Numbered from the stretch's first letter, positions 16,363 through 26,025 are shown. The stretch is 64,000 nt of DNA from DASSUW01 sp963789005 (GCA_963789005.1 CAWBIZ010000002.1:248001-312000), one strand, 5' to 3'. Notes: generated from the letters alone by a model not told the origin. Numbers and translations are program-made.

Positions 16363-17853
16363 GTGGCAGCAGTTCCGACGCACGGTGTGGCCGACGCGGG
16401 TACGGCTCGCGTGGCAGCCGTGGTGAGCCGGCACGAGCGCACGCTGTTGCAGGTGGCCCGCCGCGCGTCGCTCTGTGACGACGACGCGAACGACGCCTAC
16501 CAGCGCGCGCTCGAGATCTTCATCCGGCGGGTGGACACGGTGGATGCGGCGACGGAGCTGGCCTGGCTGCGGGTTGTCGTGCGCCACGAGGCGATGGCGA
16601 TCCGCCGCTCGCGCGCCGAGTCGGTGACGAGCGAGGACATTGACGTCGACGGCTTCGTGCCTGGCGGCGAGCGCAGCGTGGACGACGTGATCGCCTCCGG
16701 TGAGCGGATTCGCCGATCGGCGGAGGCGCTGCGAACGCTGAAGCCTGACGAGGCCAAGGCGCTGATGATGAAGGCCCACGGGCTCTCGTACGCGGAGATC
16801 GGCGAGCAGTGCGGCTGGAGCTACACGAAGGTCAACCGATCCATTACCGAGGGCCGCCGCCGGTTCATGGCGGCGTACCGGGACATCGAGTCCGGCGAGG
16901 AGTGCGAGCGCTTCGCACCGATCCTCGAGGCCTTGGCCGGGGGGAAGGCCACGAGCAGGCAGGTCCTGAGCATCCGTCCGCACCTTCGCCATTGCACGGC
17001 GTGCCGAGCGACGGTACGCGATCTGCATCTGTCCCTGCTGCGGCGCGCGTCGCTGCTCTGGCCGGGCTTCGCGCTCGCGGACGCGGCTTCCTCGTCCGAG
17101 CCGCTCGATGGCTTGAGGTCGCCGTCCGCCGATGACCTTCTCCGCGAGCACGCAGCCGACGCGCCCGCAGCGGTCGAGGCCCCGCTCGACGTCGCCTCGC
17201 CCGCAGCGGTCGAGGCTCCGCTCGACGTCGCCGTTCCGATCCCGGAGGTCAGCGACGGCCTCCTACAGATCCCGCTCGAACTGCCGCCGCTGACGGAACC
17301 GACCGAACGTGTCGGCCCGCTCGACGCGCTCCGCCACGACGTCACCGCCTTCTTTCACCGAGCGCAAGCCTCGGATCTCGCCACCGGCGTGCACATGGCG
17401 AGCACGGGCGGCGGTGGCCGGATCGCCACGGTCGCTGCCGTGCTCGGGCTCTGCCTCAGCGGCGCCGGCGTCGGGACGGTCTGTGTCGTCACCGGACTCA
17501 TCCAGAGCCCGCTGCCGCTGCTCCGAGACGAGCCGCCGGGACCACGCGAGCCGCGGCGACCGAAAGCCGAGAAACCGCGCGCCGCCCTGCCCACGCCGAC
17601 ACCGGCGCTCGTCCGGGCGACACCGCCGCCCACCCCGACGCCCGCGGCCAAGCGACGCACGGCCAAGCGCAAGCTCGCCCGCGAAAGCCGCGATCCATCC
17701 CAGGACACGACCCCCACGAGCCACGAGAGCACGCCGATCGCTACGGCCTCCGACTCACCGAACGGCCAGGACACGTTCACTCCGGAGGACCAGCAGGGCT
17801 CCCAACCCGCAACCCGAGCACCCGCCACAGGCGGAAGCGAGTTCGCACCATGA
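16363..17853 (+). CDS. Sigma-70 family factor fused to zinc-finger anti-sigma-like and membrane module
   Basis: A 496-residue fusion. Residues ~20-80 resemble sigma region 2 (LCDDDANDAYQRALEIF), ~125-165 region 4 (AKALMMKAHGLSYAEIGEQC). Then comes a zf-HC2-like H-x2/3-C-x2-C element (RPHLRHCTACRATVRDL, near residue 210), as in anti-sigma factors. A single membrane helix (IATVAAVLGLCLSGAGVGT, near residue 355) and a Pro/Thr/Lys-rich outer tail follow. Such a protein could sense outside signals and carry its own sigma factor. It overlaps the next gene by ATGA. Confidence 0.8.
   Translation: MAAVPTHGVADAGTARVAAVVSRHERTLLQVARRASLCDDDANDAYQRALEIFIRRVDTVDAATELAWLRVVVRHEAMAIRRSRAESVTSEDIDVDGFVPGGERSVDDVIASGERIRRSAEALRTLKPDEAKALMMKAHGLSYAEIGEQCGWSYTKVNRSITEGRRRFMAAYRDIESGEECERFAPILEALAGGKATSRQVLSIRPHLRHCTACRATVRDLHLSLLRRASLLWPGFALADAASSSEPLDGLRSPSADDLLREHAADAPAAVEAPLDVASPAAVEAPLDVAVPIPEVSDGLLQIPLELPPLTEPTERVGPLDALRHDVTAFFHRAQASDLATGVHMASTGGGGRIATVAAVLGLCLSGAGVGTVCVVTGLIQSPLPLLRDEPPGPREPRRPKAEKPRAALPTPTPALVRATPPPTPTPAAKRRTAKRKLARESRDPSQDTTPTSHESTPIATASDSPNGQDTFTPEDQQGSQPATRAPATGGSEFAP
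17163..17232 (+). repeat. 36-bp in-frame tandem repeat inside the sigma-fusion gene
   Basis: Two almost identical 36-base units encode AAVEAPLDVASP and AAVEAPLDVAVP, in the linker between the zinc-finger element and the membrane helix. The unit length is a multiple of three, so copy-number change would lengthen the linker without breaking the protein. Confidence 0.8.
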
Positions 17854-20092
17854 GGAGGCGCCGAATGCAGCTGCCACTGCGCGTCGCACTGGTCATCACG
17901 ATCATCCTCATCGCGGGAGCAGGAGCGACGCCGGCGAGCGCCGGCGTGTACGCGGTCTACGCCTGCGACCCGGCCCACGGCAACGTCAACAACTCGTGGC
18001 AGTCCTACTCGAACCGCCGCGGCATCCTCGTCTACGCGGCTTGTATCCGCCACCGTGGTTCACTCGGTGCCTGGGACCAAGGGCTCGTGACGCGGGCGAT
18101 GGTCAACCGCAGGAACAAGCAGGCCAAGATCCCACGCGGAGCCTCCGCCCGCTGGATGTTCCGCGCCCCTCCCGGAGCGAAGCTCATGAACCTCAGCTTC
18201 GTCGGCTCAGGCTGCGGGACACTTGGTCATGCCTCAGCGCTGCTCGTAGACGAGGCGATGAGGTACTGGTGGTACAACTCGCCCGACCCGACCTGCCGAG
18301 CCGCGCCTCGACGGATGCACTTACCGCTGCTCGGCAACACCGCCGCGTTGCGCACGTGGTGCGCCGCCGGTCCCTGCAAGGTCGGAGGCGGAACCGCACG
18401 GGGCTGGGCCAGCATGCGATCGATCGCGATGCACGTGATCGACTTCACGCTCCCAGCGATCAGCGTCACGGGCGGCTCGGGCGTCGCGCCAGGGTGGAAG
18501 CGCGGGGACGTGACGTTCGAGGTCGCCATGAACGACAACGTGGGCATTCGTCGCGCATCGATCGAGGGTGGCGGGCTCGTGCAGCGTTTCTACGAATCAC
18601 AGTGCGACCACACTCGCGCAGTGCCGTGCCCGATGATGCAGCAATCCGCCGTCGTAAGCACTCGGATCGCCCCGGACGGGCTGCAGCCGTTCGTCGATCC
18701 GCGCAACGGACTCGGCCGGCAACCTCCAAACACACACGATTAGCGTCGCGGCCGACAACACCGCTCCCGGCCCGCCGATTGGCCTGTCGGCGACAGACGG
18801 CCCGGGATGGCGTTCGACCAACTCGTTCGGTTTCGAGTGGCGCAATCCCTCGGAGCCGGGTACCGCTCCCATCGAGGGCGTGAACGTGGCTGTGTGTCCC
18901 GCGTCAGCGGACGCTGAAGACTGGTCCGGCTGCGTCGTCGAGCCCACCCGGGCCGCTGACGAGACGCTCGCGGGAATCCGTGTGCCACGGGAAGGCCAGT
19001 GGATGGCGCGTGTCTGGCTTCGAGATGCGGCCGGGAACGAGGATCGCCGTACCGCGCAGTCTGCGCCACTGAACCTCGACAGCACCCCTCCGTCCGTCGC
19101 GTTCGCGTCCCTGGACGAAACGGATCCGACGCGAATCGACGTTCGTGCCGCTGACGCGACGTCGCCGCTCGTCAGGACGGAGATCGAAGCTCGGCGTCGC
19201 GGGGATCCGGCATGGACCCCGCTCCCCATCGAGCACGACTACGACGGGCTTCTCGTCGCGGCTCGACGACGAAGCGTTGCCGAACGGCGAGTACTCGCTG
19301 CGAGCGCGGGCGACCGACAGCGCGAGTAACGAGCGCTCGACGGATCGCGAGGCATCAGGGAAGGTCGCGCTCCGAAACGTGCCGCTGCGCGTGAGCACGC
19401 GCCTTGTTGCCGGCCAGTTCAAGATCGTCAAGGGCCGCCGCTCGCGTGGTGGGCGCCGTCGTACACGGCGGGTGATCGTCGTCCGCCCCAAGGTTCCCTT
19501 CGGCGGCACGGTCCCGATCCGCGGGCGTCTCACGATGCCGGGTGAAAACGCCATCGCCGACGCAGGCATCGAGGTATGGGAGCGGCTGTGGATACGCGGT
19601 GCAGTGCCTCGGCGCGTCGCGGTCATCGATACCGATGACTCGGGTCGCTTCGTATTCAAGGCTCTGTCCGGACCGAGCCGCACGCTCCGTTTCCGCTACC
19701 CGGGCACGGCAGTGGTCCGCGCCCGGAGTACCGAGGTCGACATTCGCGTGCGGGCTGCGTCGACCATCCGTGTCAATCGGCGTCGCGTGGTGAACGGCGA
19801 GGACATCGTTCTCAGCGGCCGGGTCCGGGGTGGGCCGCTCCCGACGGTTGGCAAGCTCGTTCAGCTCCAGGCATACTCGCGCGGTAGATGGCTGACGTTT
19901 GCCACGCCGCGCGCAGACAGGGGGACGGGTCGCTGGTCGTACCGCTACCGCTTCACGTCGACCCGCGGCACGGTGCGCTATCGATTCCGCGCACGGGTCC
20001 CGCAAGAAGCTGGGTTCCCGTACATCGTCGGACACTCGCACCCCGTGCGGAGTTCTGGTGAGGGGCTTATGACCATGCGGTGCGACGAATGA
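17850..20092 (+). pseudogene. Large exported multi-domain protein, two one-base frameshifts
   Basis: Repaired, this is about 746 residues. It starts with a signal peptide (RVALVITIILIAGAGATPASA), then a cysteine-containing domain (GVYAVYACDPAHGNVNNSW), followed by Ig/carbohydrate-binding-like beta repeats such as FSIRATDSAGNLQTH and RVWLRDAAGNEDRR, and a C-terminal beta region ending before the next gene. Breaks: one extra base near 18691 and one in the GGG run at 19246-19248. Base composition is less GC-rich than in flanking genes. Probably a surface or secreted adhesin-like protein made with the sigma fusion; exact role unknown. Confidence 0.7.
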
Positions 20093-20647
20093 GGCGCTCA
20101 CTGCGCGAGCGCCTGACGTATGCGAACGTGATGTCCACGATCGCCGTGTTCGCCGCGCTCGGTGGCACCTCGTATGCCCTGACGCTGCCCCGAAACAGCG
20201 TCGGAGGCGAGCAACTGCGAAGCAACTCCGTCGGCAGCGCCGAGATCCGTCGACGGGCTGTCGGGTCGATCGAGATTCGAAATCGCTCGATCCGACTGCG
20301 TGACATCGCGAGGACGACGCGCGAGTCGCTACAGGATGGCACCGGGACAACCAGGTGTTCCGTTCTTCCAGAGCGTGAACTCTGCCGGCGGACGCGGTGG
20401 TGTAGGCAATGCAACCAGCCTCATGCCGTCGGGTGACAACGGCACGCTTGTGCAGTTCACCCGATCGGTAGCAAGCTGCGTCGCGGTGGCGACGATTACC
20501 TCTCTACCTGTGGGAACGAATCCCGACCCACCGGGTGGCGGGCAGGTCACTGCGCAGATCACCGAGGACGGCCGTGTGCTCGTGAAGACGTACGACTCGG
20601 CCGGCCAGGCGAAGCTCGCGCCGTTCAACCTGATCGTGGCCTGCTGA
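20089..20647 (+). pseudogene. Small membrane-anchored LTYANVM-family protein, one-base frameshift
   Basis: The N-terminus RRSLRERLTYANVMSTIAVF and following ALGGTSYALTLPRNSVGG match a multi-copy family of Solirubrobacterales-type genomes: one membrane helix followed by short repeats (SVGSAEIRRRAVGS, IEIRNRSIRLRDI). About residue 83 the frame breaks; one extra base near 20334 restores the second half (APGQPGVPFFQSVNSAG to FNLIVAC), total about 185 residues. The ATG overlaps the preceding stop. Function unknown; the collagen-like GxPGxPG start of the second half suggests an exposed stalk. Confidence 0.68.
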
Positions 20648-20649
20648 GG

Positions 20650-21315
20650 ATGGCGCTGCTCAAAGCAAGGCTCACGCAGGACACTGTCGACTATCTCGCT
20701 CGGCATTCGCGGCAGGACGAGGTGCTCGCTCGGATCGAGCGGGAGACGCTTGAGATGCCCGAGGCGGCGATGGCTACTCCTCCGGACGAGGGTGCTCTGC
20801 TGACGATGCTCGCGAAGCTGGTCGGTGCGGAGCGGGCGTTGGAGGTTGGGACCTTCGTCGGGTACGGGGCGATCTCGATCGCTCGGGGGCTTGGCGAGGG
20901 CGGGCGGCTGACGTGTCTTGAGCTCGAGGAGACGTGGGCCGAGGTTGCGCGGGCGAATCTGGAGGATGCGGGTGTCGCCGACCGGGTGGAGATCGTTGTT
21001 GGGCCAGCGGAAGAGAGCCTGAAGCGGCTGCCTGAGGACTCGGGCTTCGACTTCGTGTTCCTGGACGCGGACAAGACGAGCTATCCGACGTACTACGAGC
21101 TGATCGTCCCGCGGATGCGGCCGGGCGGGCTGCTCCTCATCGACAACGTGCTGCTCGGCGGGGGCGTGGTCGATCCCCAGAGCGAGCGGGAGCGGATCGT
21201 CGCTGAGCTGAACGATCGGATCACCGCCGACGACCGGGTCGAGAGCGTGATGATCTTCGTCGCGGACGGCGTGACGCTCGTGCGGCGTCGCGACGTCTCC
21301 GCGGAAACGTCCTAG
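20650..21315 (+). CDS. Class I SAM-dependent O-methyltransferase (PF01596 type)
   Basis: A 221-residue enzyme similar to caffeoyl-CoA/catechol O-methyltransferases. SAM motif ALEVGTFVGYGAISIAR is near residues 57-73, the metal-binding acidic motif FVFLDADKTSYPTYY near 135-149 and LLLIDNVLLGGGVVD near 160-174. These enzymes methylate hydroxyl groups of small aromatic acceptors in a divalent-metal-dependent way; the acceptor here is unknown. It starts two bases after the LTYANVM gene and ends just before repeat B. Confidence 0.86.
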   Translation: MALLKARLTQDTVDYLARHSRQDEVLARIERETLEMPEAAMATPPDEGALLTMLAKLVGAERALEVGTFVGYGAISIARGLGEGGRLTCLELEETWAEVARANLEDAGVADRVEIVVGPAEESLKRLPEDSGFDFVFLDADKTSYPTYYELIVPRMRPGGLLLIDNVLLGGGVVDPQSERERIVAELNDRITADDRVESVMIFVADGVTLVRRRDVSAETS

Positions 21316-21336
21316 CGCTCCGAAGGCCGGGGGTGG

Positions 21337-21640
21337 GCGCGGCTGGAGGAGTCGCAAGGCTCGCGCGGGCGGGCGCCGAAGGCGCAGCGATCGTTGAGAT
21401 AGGTCTCGCCCCGCGGCGCTTGCGGAGAGCTCTTTTATCGTTGTGGCGAGACCGGTCTCCGATCGCGACGTCACAGGGTGTTACCTGCCGCGGCCATCCT
21501 TTCCGGCACCCCCACCGAGGCCTCCCACAGAGCAGACGCTGGTCGACCGCGCGGGCTCATGGCGGGCCGCGGCATGGCCTCCCGGGGCGCTCAAGCGCGA
21601 GCTTGCGAGCGGTGCCCCGGGAGGGCATGACGGCGGACCG
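21337..21640 (-). repeat. 304-bp dispersed repeat, copy B (inverted partner at 12849-13152)
   Basis: Reverse complement of copy A with about 13 mismatches and no gaps. The same hairpin (here CCTCCCGGGGC with GCCCCGGGAGG) now faces the cbs gene, so in both copies it marks the outer edge of the bracketed segment. Its right edge is about 30 bases before the cbs -10 hexamer. Neither end shows terminal inverted repeats or a clear target duplication. Confidence 0.9.
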
Positions 21641-21668
21641 ACCCCGACCACCGCTGGCGCGCTCGACC

Positions 21669-21674
21669 TATGAT
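21669..21674 (+). promoter_or_regulatory. -10 hexamer of a leaderless cbs transcript
   Basis: TATGAT stands seven bases before the ATG at 21682. That spacing would put the transcription start at or next to the start codon, giving a leaderless mRNA, and there is no Shine-Dalgarno sequence. A matching -35 is not obvious. Confidence 0.5.
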
Positions 21675-21681
21675 CAGAGAT

Positions 21682-23073
21682 ATGGGCACGCCCGCCACCG
21701 GCCGGCAGGCCGAGATCAAAGACTCGATCCTGGACACCGTCGGCGAGACGCCGCTCGTTCGGCTCAGCCGTATCGGCGCCGGACTGACGCCGCAGATCGT
21801 GGCCAAGCTCGAGTCCTTCAACCCGGGCGGCTCGATCAAGGACCGCGTGGCGATAAGGCTTGTCGAGGCCGCCGAGCGCGACGGGCGGCTGCGCCCCGGC
21901 GGCACGATCATCGAGCCGACCTCCGGCAACACCGGCACCGGCCTGGCGATCGCCGCTCGCCTGAAGGGCTACCGCGTGATCGCGGTGATGCCCGACAAGA
22001 TGAGCAACGAGAAGATGGATCTCCTGCGCGCGTACGGAGCCGAGGTCGTCGTCGCTCCGACCGACGTGTCGCCCGACTCGCCGCAGTCCTACTACCGGGT
22101 CGCCGACCGCCTCACGCAGGAGATCCCCGGCGCCTTCCAGCCGAACCAGTACGCGAACCCGGCCAACCCGGAGACGCACTACGACACGACCGGGCCGGAG
22201 CTGTGGCGCCAGTGCGGCGGCCGGATCACGCACCTGGTCGTGGGCGTCGGCACAGGCGGGACGATCACGGGCATGGCTCGCTACCTGAAGGAGCAGCGGG
22301 CGGACATCCAGATCATCGGGGCCGACCCGGTGGGCTCGATCTACTCCAACGAGGAGGTGCATCCCTACCTCGTCGAGGGCGTGGGCGAGGACTTCTGGCC
22401 GGAGACGTTCGACCCGTCGGTCGTCGACCGCTACGTGACCGTCTCCGACCGCGACAGCTTCCTCACCACCCGGCGGCTGGCGCTCGAGGAGGGCCTGCTG
22501 GTGGGCGGCTCGTGCGGGCTCGCCGTCCACGCCGCGCTCGAGGTGGCGAAGGGGATCGACGACCCCGAGGCGATGATCGTCGTCGTGCTCCCCGACGGCG
22601 GGCGGGCATACCTGAGCAAGATCTTCAACGACGCGTGGATGAGCCAGTACGGCTTCCTCGAGCGCTCCAGCGACCGCACGGTCGGCGACGTCCTGCGCGA
22701 CAAGACGACCGCCGGCGAGATCCCGCCGTTCGTGACCGTGCAGACGCACCAGAAGGTCAGGGACGCGATCAGCCTGCTGCACGAGCACCGCGTCTCGCAG
22801 CTGCCGGTGGTGAGCGGATCCGAGCCCACGGCCATCGTCGGCTCGGTGGGGGAGCGGGGCCTGCTCAAGCGTGCGATCTCGAACCCGCAGCTGATGGGCG
22901 CGGAGATCGTCGAGGTCATGGAGGCGCCGTTCCCGGCGGTCGCCACCGGCGACCCGGTGCGCGAGGCTGTCGAGCTGCTGAGCGGCGAGGGCCAGGCGCT
23001 GACGGTGACCGAGGACGGCCGGCCCGTGGGGATCGTGACCCGCGCCGACCTGCTGGAGTCGCTCGTCTCATGA
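21682..23073 (+). CDS. cbs: Cystathionine beta-synthase (PLP domain plus two CBS domains)
   Basis: Condenses homocysteine and serine to cystathionine. Fold type II PLP domain, residues ~10-320: PLP lysine in FNPGGSIKDRVA, substrate loop EPTSGNTGTG, phosphate-binding GVGTGGTITG. Two regulatory CBS domains fill residues ~335-463 (TVQTHQKVRDAISLL; VATGDPVREAVELL). Total 463 residues, normal for actinobacterial CBS. The ATG at 21682 is preferred for the leaderless promoter; one at 21670 would add four residues. Followed by a gamma-synthase/lyase gene with an ATGA overlap, so the pair forms a transsulfuration operon. Confidence 0.93.
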   Translation: MGTPATGRQAEIKDSILDTVGETPLVRLSRIGAGLTPQIVAKLESFNPGGSIKDRVAIRLVEAAERDGRLRPGGTIIEPTSGNTGTGLAIAARLKGYRVIAVMPDKMSNEKMDLLRAYGAEVVVAPTDVSPDSPQSYYRVADRLTQEIPGAFQPNQYANPANPETHYDTTGPELWRQCGGRITHLVVGVGTGGTITGMARYLKEQRADIQIIGADPVGSIYSNEEVHPYLVEGVGEDFWPETFDPSVVDRYVTVSDRDSFLTTRRLALEEGLLVGGSCGLAVHAALEVAKGIDDPEAMIVVVLPDGGRAYLSKIFNDAWMSQYGFLERSSDRTVGDVLRDKTTAGEIPPFVTVQTHQKVRDAISLLHEHRVSQLPVVSGSEPTAIVGSVGERGLLKRAISNPQLMGAEIVEVMEAPFPAVATGDPVREAVELLSGEGQALTVTEDGRPVGIVTRADLLESLVS

Positions 23074-24158
23074 AGCGCTTCGCCACCCGCGCGGTGCACG
23101 CCGGCCTCGAGCCCGACCCGGCCTTCGGCGGCGTCGTTCCGCCGATCCACCAGGCCTCCACGTACGTGCAGCCCGCGCCCGGGGAGTTCGTCGAGGAGTA
23201 CGACTACTCGCGCTCGGCCAACCCGACGCGCAGCGCGCTCGAGCGCGCGCTCGGCGAGCTCGAGGGCGGGCTCGCGTCGGCCTTCTCGAGCGGCATGGCG
23301 GCCGAGCACGCGCTCATCACCGCGGTCTGCGCGGCCGGCGATCACGTCGTCATCCCCGACGACCTCTACGGCGGGACGTACCGCCTCGTCGACAAGGTCC
23401 TCACCCACTGGGGGCTGCGCTACACGATGGTCGACGAGACCGATCTCGACGCCGTCGAGGCGGCAGTGACCGACCAGACGAAGCTGATCTGGGTCGAGAC
23501 GCCGACCAACCCGACGCTCAAGGTCGTCGACATCGAGCAGATCGTCGCCCGCCGCCGCGACGCGCTGGTGGCCGTGGACAACACGTTCGCCACGCCCGTG
23601 TACCAGCGGCCGCTGGAGCTCGGAGCGCACGCGGCGGTCCATTCGACGACCAAGTACATCGGCGGGCATTCGGACGCCGTCGGCGGCGCCGTCGTCGTCG
23701 GAGAGCAGGCGCTGCACGACGCCGTGCGCTTCGTCCAGAACTCGGTCGGCGCGGTGCCCGGCCCGCTCGACGCCTTCCTCGTACATCGCGGCATTCGCAC
23801 ACTGCACCTGCGGATGGCGGCGCACACGGAGAACGCGCGCGCGGTCAGCGAGTGGCTGCGCGGGGTCGACGGGGTGAGCGACGTCCGCTGGCCGGGCTTC
23901 TCCGGGATGGTCTCCTTCCGGCATCCGGACGCCATCCGGATCGCGTCTGCCTGCGAGGTCTTCTCGCTCGCCGAGTCGCTCGGCGGGGTGGAGTCGCTGA
24001 TCGAGGTGCCGCAGGCGATGACGCACCAGTCCGTCGAGGGCTCCTCGGCCGCCGTCCCGGCGGACCTCGTCAGGCTCAGCTGCGGGATCGAGGCGGCCGA
24101 GGACCTCGTCGAGGACCTGGCTCGCGCCATCGGCGCGCCGGTCCCCGCCACGGTCTAG
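23070..24158 (+). CDS. Cystathionine gamma-synthase/gamma-lyase (Cys/Met metabolism PLP enzyme)
   Basis: A 362-residue fold type I PLP enzyme. Key parts: VVPPIHQASTYV, YSRSANPTRSALE, SSGMAAEHALI, VETPTNPTLKVVDI and the PLP lysine in HSTTKYIGGHSD. With CBS beside it, the lyase role (cystathionine to cysteine, reverse transsulfuration) is most likely, but gamma-synthases look alike in sequence. Its last bases overlap the stop of the ECF41 gene on the other strand. Confidence 0.9.
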   Translation: MKRFATRAVHAGLEPDPAFGGVVPPIHQASTYVQPAPGEFVEEYDYSRSANPTRSALERALGELEGGLASAFSSGMAAEHALITAVCAAGDHVVIPDDLYGGTYRLVDKVLTHWGLRYTMVDETDLDAVEAAVTDQTKLIWVETPTNPTLKVVDIEQIVARRRDALVAVDNTFATPVYQRPLELGAHAAVHSTTKYIGGHSDAVGGAVVVGEQALHDAVRFVQNSVGAVPGPLDAFLVHRGIRTLHLRMAAHTENARAVSEWLRGVDGVSDVRWPGFSGMVSFRHPDAIRIASACEVFSLAESLGGVESLIEVPQAMTHQSVEGSSAAVPADLVRLSCGIEAAEDLVEDLARAIGAPVPATV

Positions 24159-25066
24159 CTCCGCTCGCGCAGCAGCGCGCGCAGGTCGCCCACCGGGCCC
24201 AGATGCCGCAGCTTGTCCGGGTTGACGATCGCGCTCACGCCCTGGATCTGGCCCTCCGCGATGTCGAGGATCGCCACGCTGATCAGCCTGCCCTCGCGGT
24301 CGAAGAACAGCGCACCCGGTTGGCCGTTCACCTCCTCGCGGCGTGTCGTGGAGCCGCCGAGGCGGGCGAGGGTGCGCAGCCCCGCGATCAGCAAGCGCGC
24401 CACCTTGGCTCGGCCGTGCACCGCACGTGCGGCGGCGGGCGCCTTGCCGCCGCCGTCGCCGCGGAAGACGACGTCGTGGGCCAGCAGCTCCTCCAGCCCT
24501 GCGAGGTCGCCTTCGTCGGCGGCCTCGAAGAAGCGCGTCGCGAGCTCGTCCCGCTGCGCGCGCGAGGCCTCGAACCGGGGGCGCCGCTCCTCGACGTGGC
24601 GCCGGGCGCGGGTGGCGAGCTGGCGGGCGTTCTGCTCACTCGTGCCCACGATCTCCGCGATCCGGTCGTAGGGCTCGTCGAACACCTCGCGCAGCAGGAA
24701 GGCGGCGCGCTGCTCGGGCGACAAACTCTCGAGCAGGACGAGGAAGGCGAGCGACAGCGAGTCGGCCATCTCGGCCTTGCGGGCGGGATCGTCGTGGGCG
24801 CTCGCCACGAGTGGCTCCGGCAGCCACTCGCCCACGTAGGTCTCGCGCCGAACCCGCGCCGAGCGGAGGTGGTCGAGCGAGAGCCGCGAAACTACGGTCG
24901 ACAGGTAGGCGCGCGGCGACTCGATCCGCTCGCCCCCCGCGCGCGCCCGGTGCAGCCGGAGGAGCCCTTCTTGCACCATGTCCTCTGCTTCGCTGACGCT
25001 GCCGAGCATCCGGTAGGCGATGGCGAACGCCGACCGCTGGAGCTCGTCGAACTCCCTCTCGCTCAT
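24155..25066 (-). CDS. ECF41-type sigma factor with SnoaL-like C-terminal domain
   Basis: A 303-residue sigma factor: region 2 (FAIAYRMLGSVSEAEDMVQE), region 4 (EPYDRIAEIVGTSEQNARQL) and a C-terminal SnoaL-like domain. ECF41 hallmarks are present: WLPEP near residue 80, DGGGK near 205 and NPDKLRHL near the end. In ECF41 the C-terminal domain acts as a built-in regulator. It is the second gene of an operon with the epimerase (ATGA overlap), led by a matching ECF41 promoter, so self-activation is expected. Confidence 0.93.
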   Translation of the reverse strand: MSEREFDELQRSAFAIAYRMLGSVSEAEDMVQEGLLRLHRARAGGERIESPRAYLSTVVSRLSLDHLRSARVRRETYVGEWLPEPLVASAHDDPARKAEMADSLSLAFLVLLESLSPEQRAAFLLREVFDEPYDRIAEIVGTSEQNARQLATRARRHVEERRPRFEASRAQRDELATRFFEAADEGDLAGLEELLAHDVVFRGDGGGKAPAAARAVHGRAKVARLLIAGLRTLARLGGSTTRREEVNGQPGALFFDREGRLISVAILDIAEGQIQGVSAIVNPDKLRHLGPVGDLRALLRERS

Positions 25067-26025
25067 CCGAGCCCCTGCGCGAAGCCCTGCCGCCAGCTCG
25101 CGTAGAGCGGCTTCCAGCCGAGCTCGCGCTTCGCCTTCGCGTTCGAGGCTCCCCGCACCTCGGTCATCATGACGGTCGCCATCTCGCCGGCCAGGAGTCG
25201 ACCGAGCCAGCGCGGCACGTGCCGCGGCGGCTTGGCATCCAGCGCGGTCGCCAGCACCGGCAGCCACTCTCGCACCGGCGCGGGCTCGTCGTCGACGACG
25301 TTGTAGATGCCCGCCCGGCCGCGCTCGACCGCGGCGACGGTCGCCGCCGCGGCGTCGTCGATGTGGACGAGCGAGTGGACGCCACCGCCATCCCCGACGA
25401 TCGGGAACCGGCGCTTGCGGATCGGCGCCGCCATCACGGCATCCGGGGCGCGGCTGATGCCGGTCCCCGGACCGTAGAAGCCGCCGTAGCGCAACACCAG
25501 ACCGTCGCCCCACTCGATCGCCGTCACCGCCTGCTCCAGATAGGAGTACCCCGCTTGCGCCGCCTGCAGCGCCCCCGGCGGGTCCGGATGGAGCGGGTCG
25601 GCCTCGGTCAGCACCAGGCCGCCTGTGCGGGCGAATCGGAACGCCCCAAAGCTCTGCGCCACGAACCGCCGTGCTCCCACGGCGCGGCCGGCAGCCAGGA
25701 GATGGTCTGTCGCCTCGGTACGCAGCCGGTTGGTCATCGTCACCGCGAGCGAGCGCTCGGGGTGCCGCGCCTCACGCATGCTCATCGGCCCGGACAGCGC
25801 CGTGAGCTGGTGCACGATCACCTCGGGCTCGGCGGATGCCACCGCCCGGGCGACAGCGTCGGGATCGAGAGCGTCTGCCAGGACCGGGCGCGCTCCCAGG
25901 CTGCGCACAAGGTCCTGCTTCGATGCACTCCTGGTCATCCCGACTACCTCGTGCCCTCGGGCGGCGAGCTGCGGGACGAGCTGCCTGCCGAGAGCGCCTG
26001 TGGCGCCGGCTACGAATATCTTCAT
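25063..26025 (-). CDS. NAD-dependent epimerase/dehydratase family protein (ECF41 target)
   Basis: A 320-residue Rossmann-fold protein. N-terminal nucleotide site MKIFVAGATGALGRQLVPQL (GxxGxxG); conserved later blocks include YNVVDDEPAPVREWLPVLA and GASNAKAKRELGWKP. The catalytic YxxxK of classical epimerases is not clear (YSYLEQAV is at its place), so the reaction is uncertain. ECF41 sigmas typically control one nearby COE gene: carboxymuconolactone decarboxylase, oxidoreductase or epimerase. This is the epimerase version. A close paralogue is encoded at 61314. Confidence 0.88.
   Translation of the reverse strand: MKIFVAGATGALGRQLVPQLAARGHEVVGMTRSASKQDLVRSLGARPVLADALDPDAVARAVASAEPEVIVHQLTALSGPMSMREARHPERSLAVTMTNRLRTEATDHLLAAGRAVGARRFVAQSFGAFRFARTGGLVLTEADPLHPDPPGALQAAQAGYSYLEQAVTAIEWGDGLVLRYGGFYGPGTGISRAPDAVMAAPIRKRRFPIVGDGGGVHSLVHIDDAAAATVAAVERGRAGIYNVVDDEPAPVREWLPVLATALDAKPPRHVPRWLGRLLAGEMATVMMTEVRGASNAKAKRELGWKPLYASWRQGFAQGLG

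Noticed and set aside
12849..21640. Composite transposon bounded by insertion sequences
   Set aside because: The 304-bp copies contain no transposase frame, no terminal inverted repeats and no visible target-site duplication.
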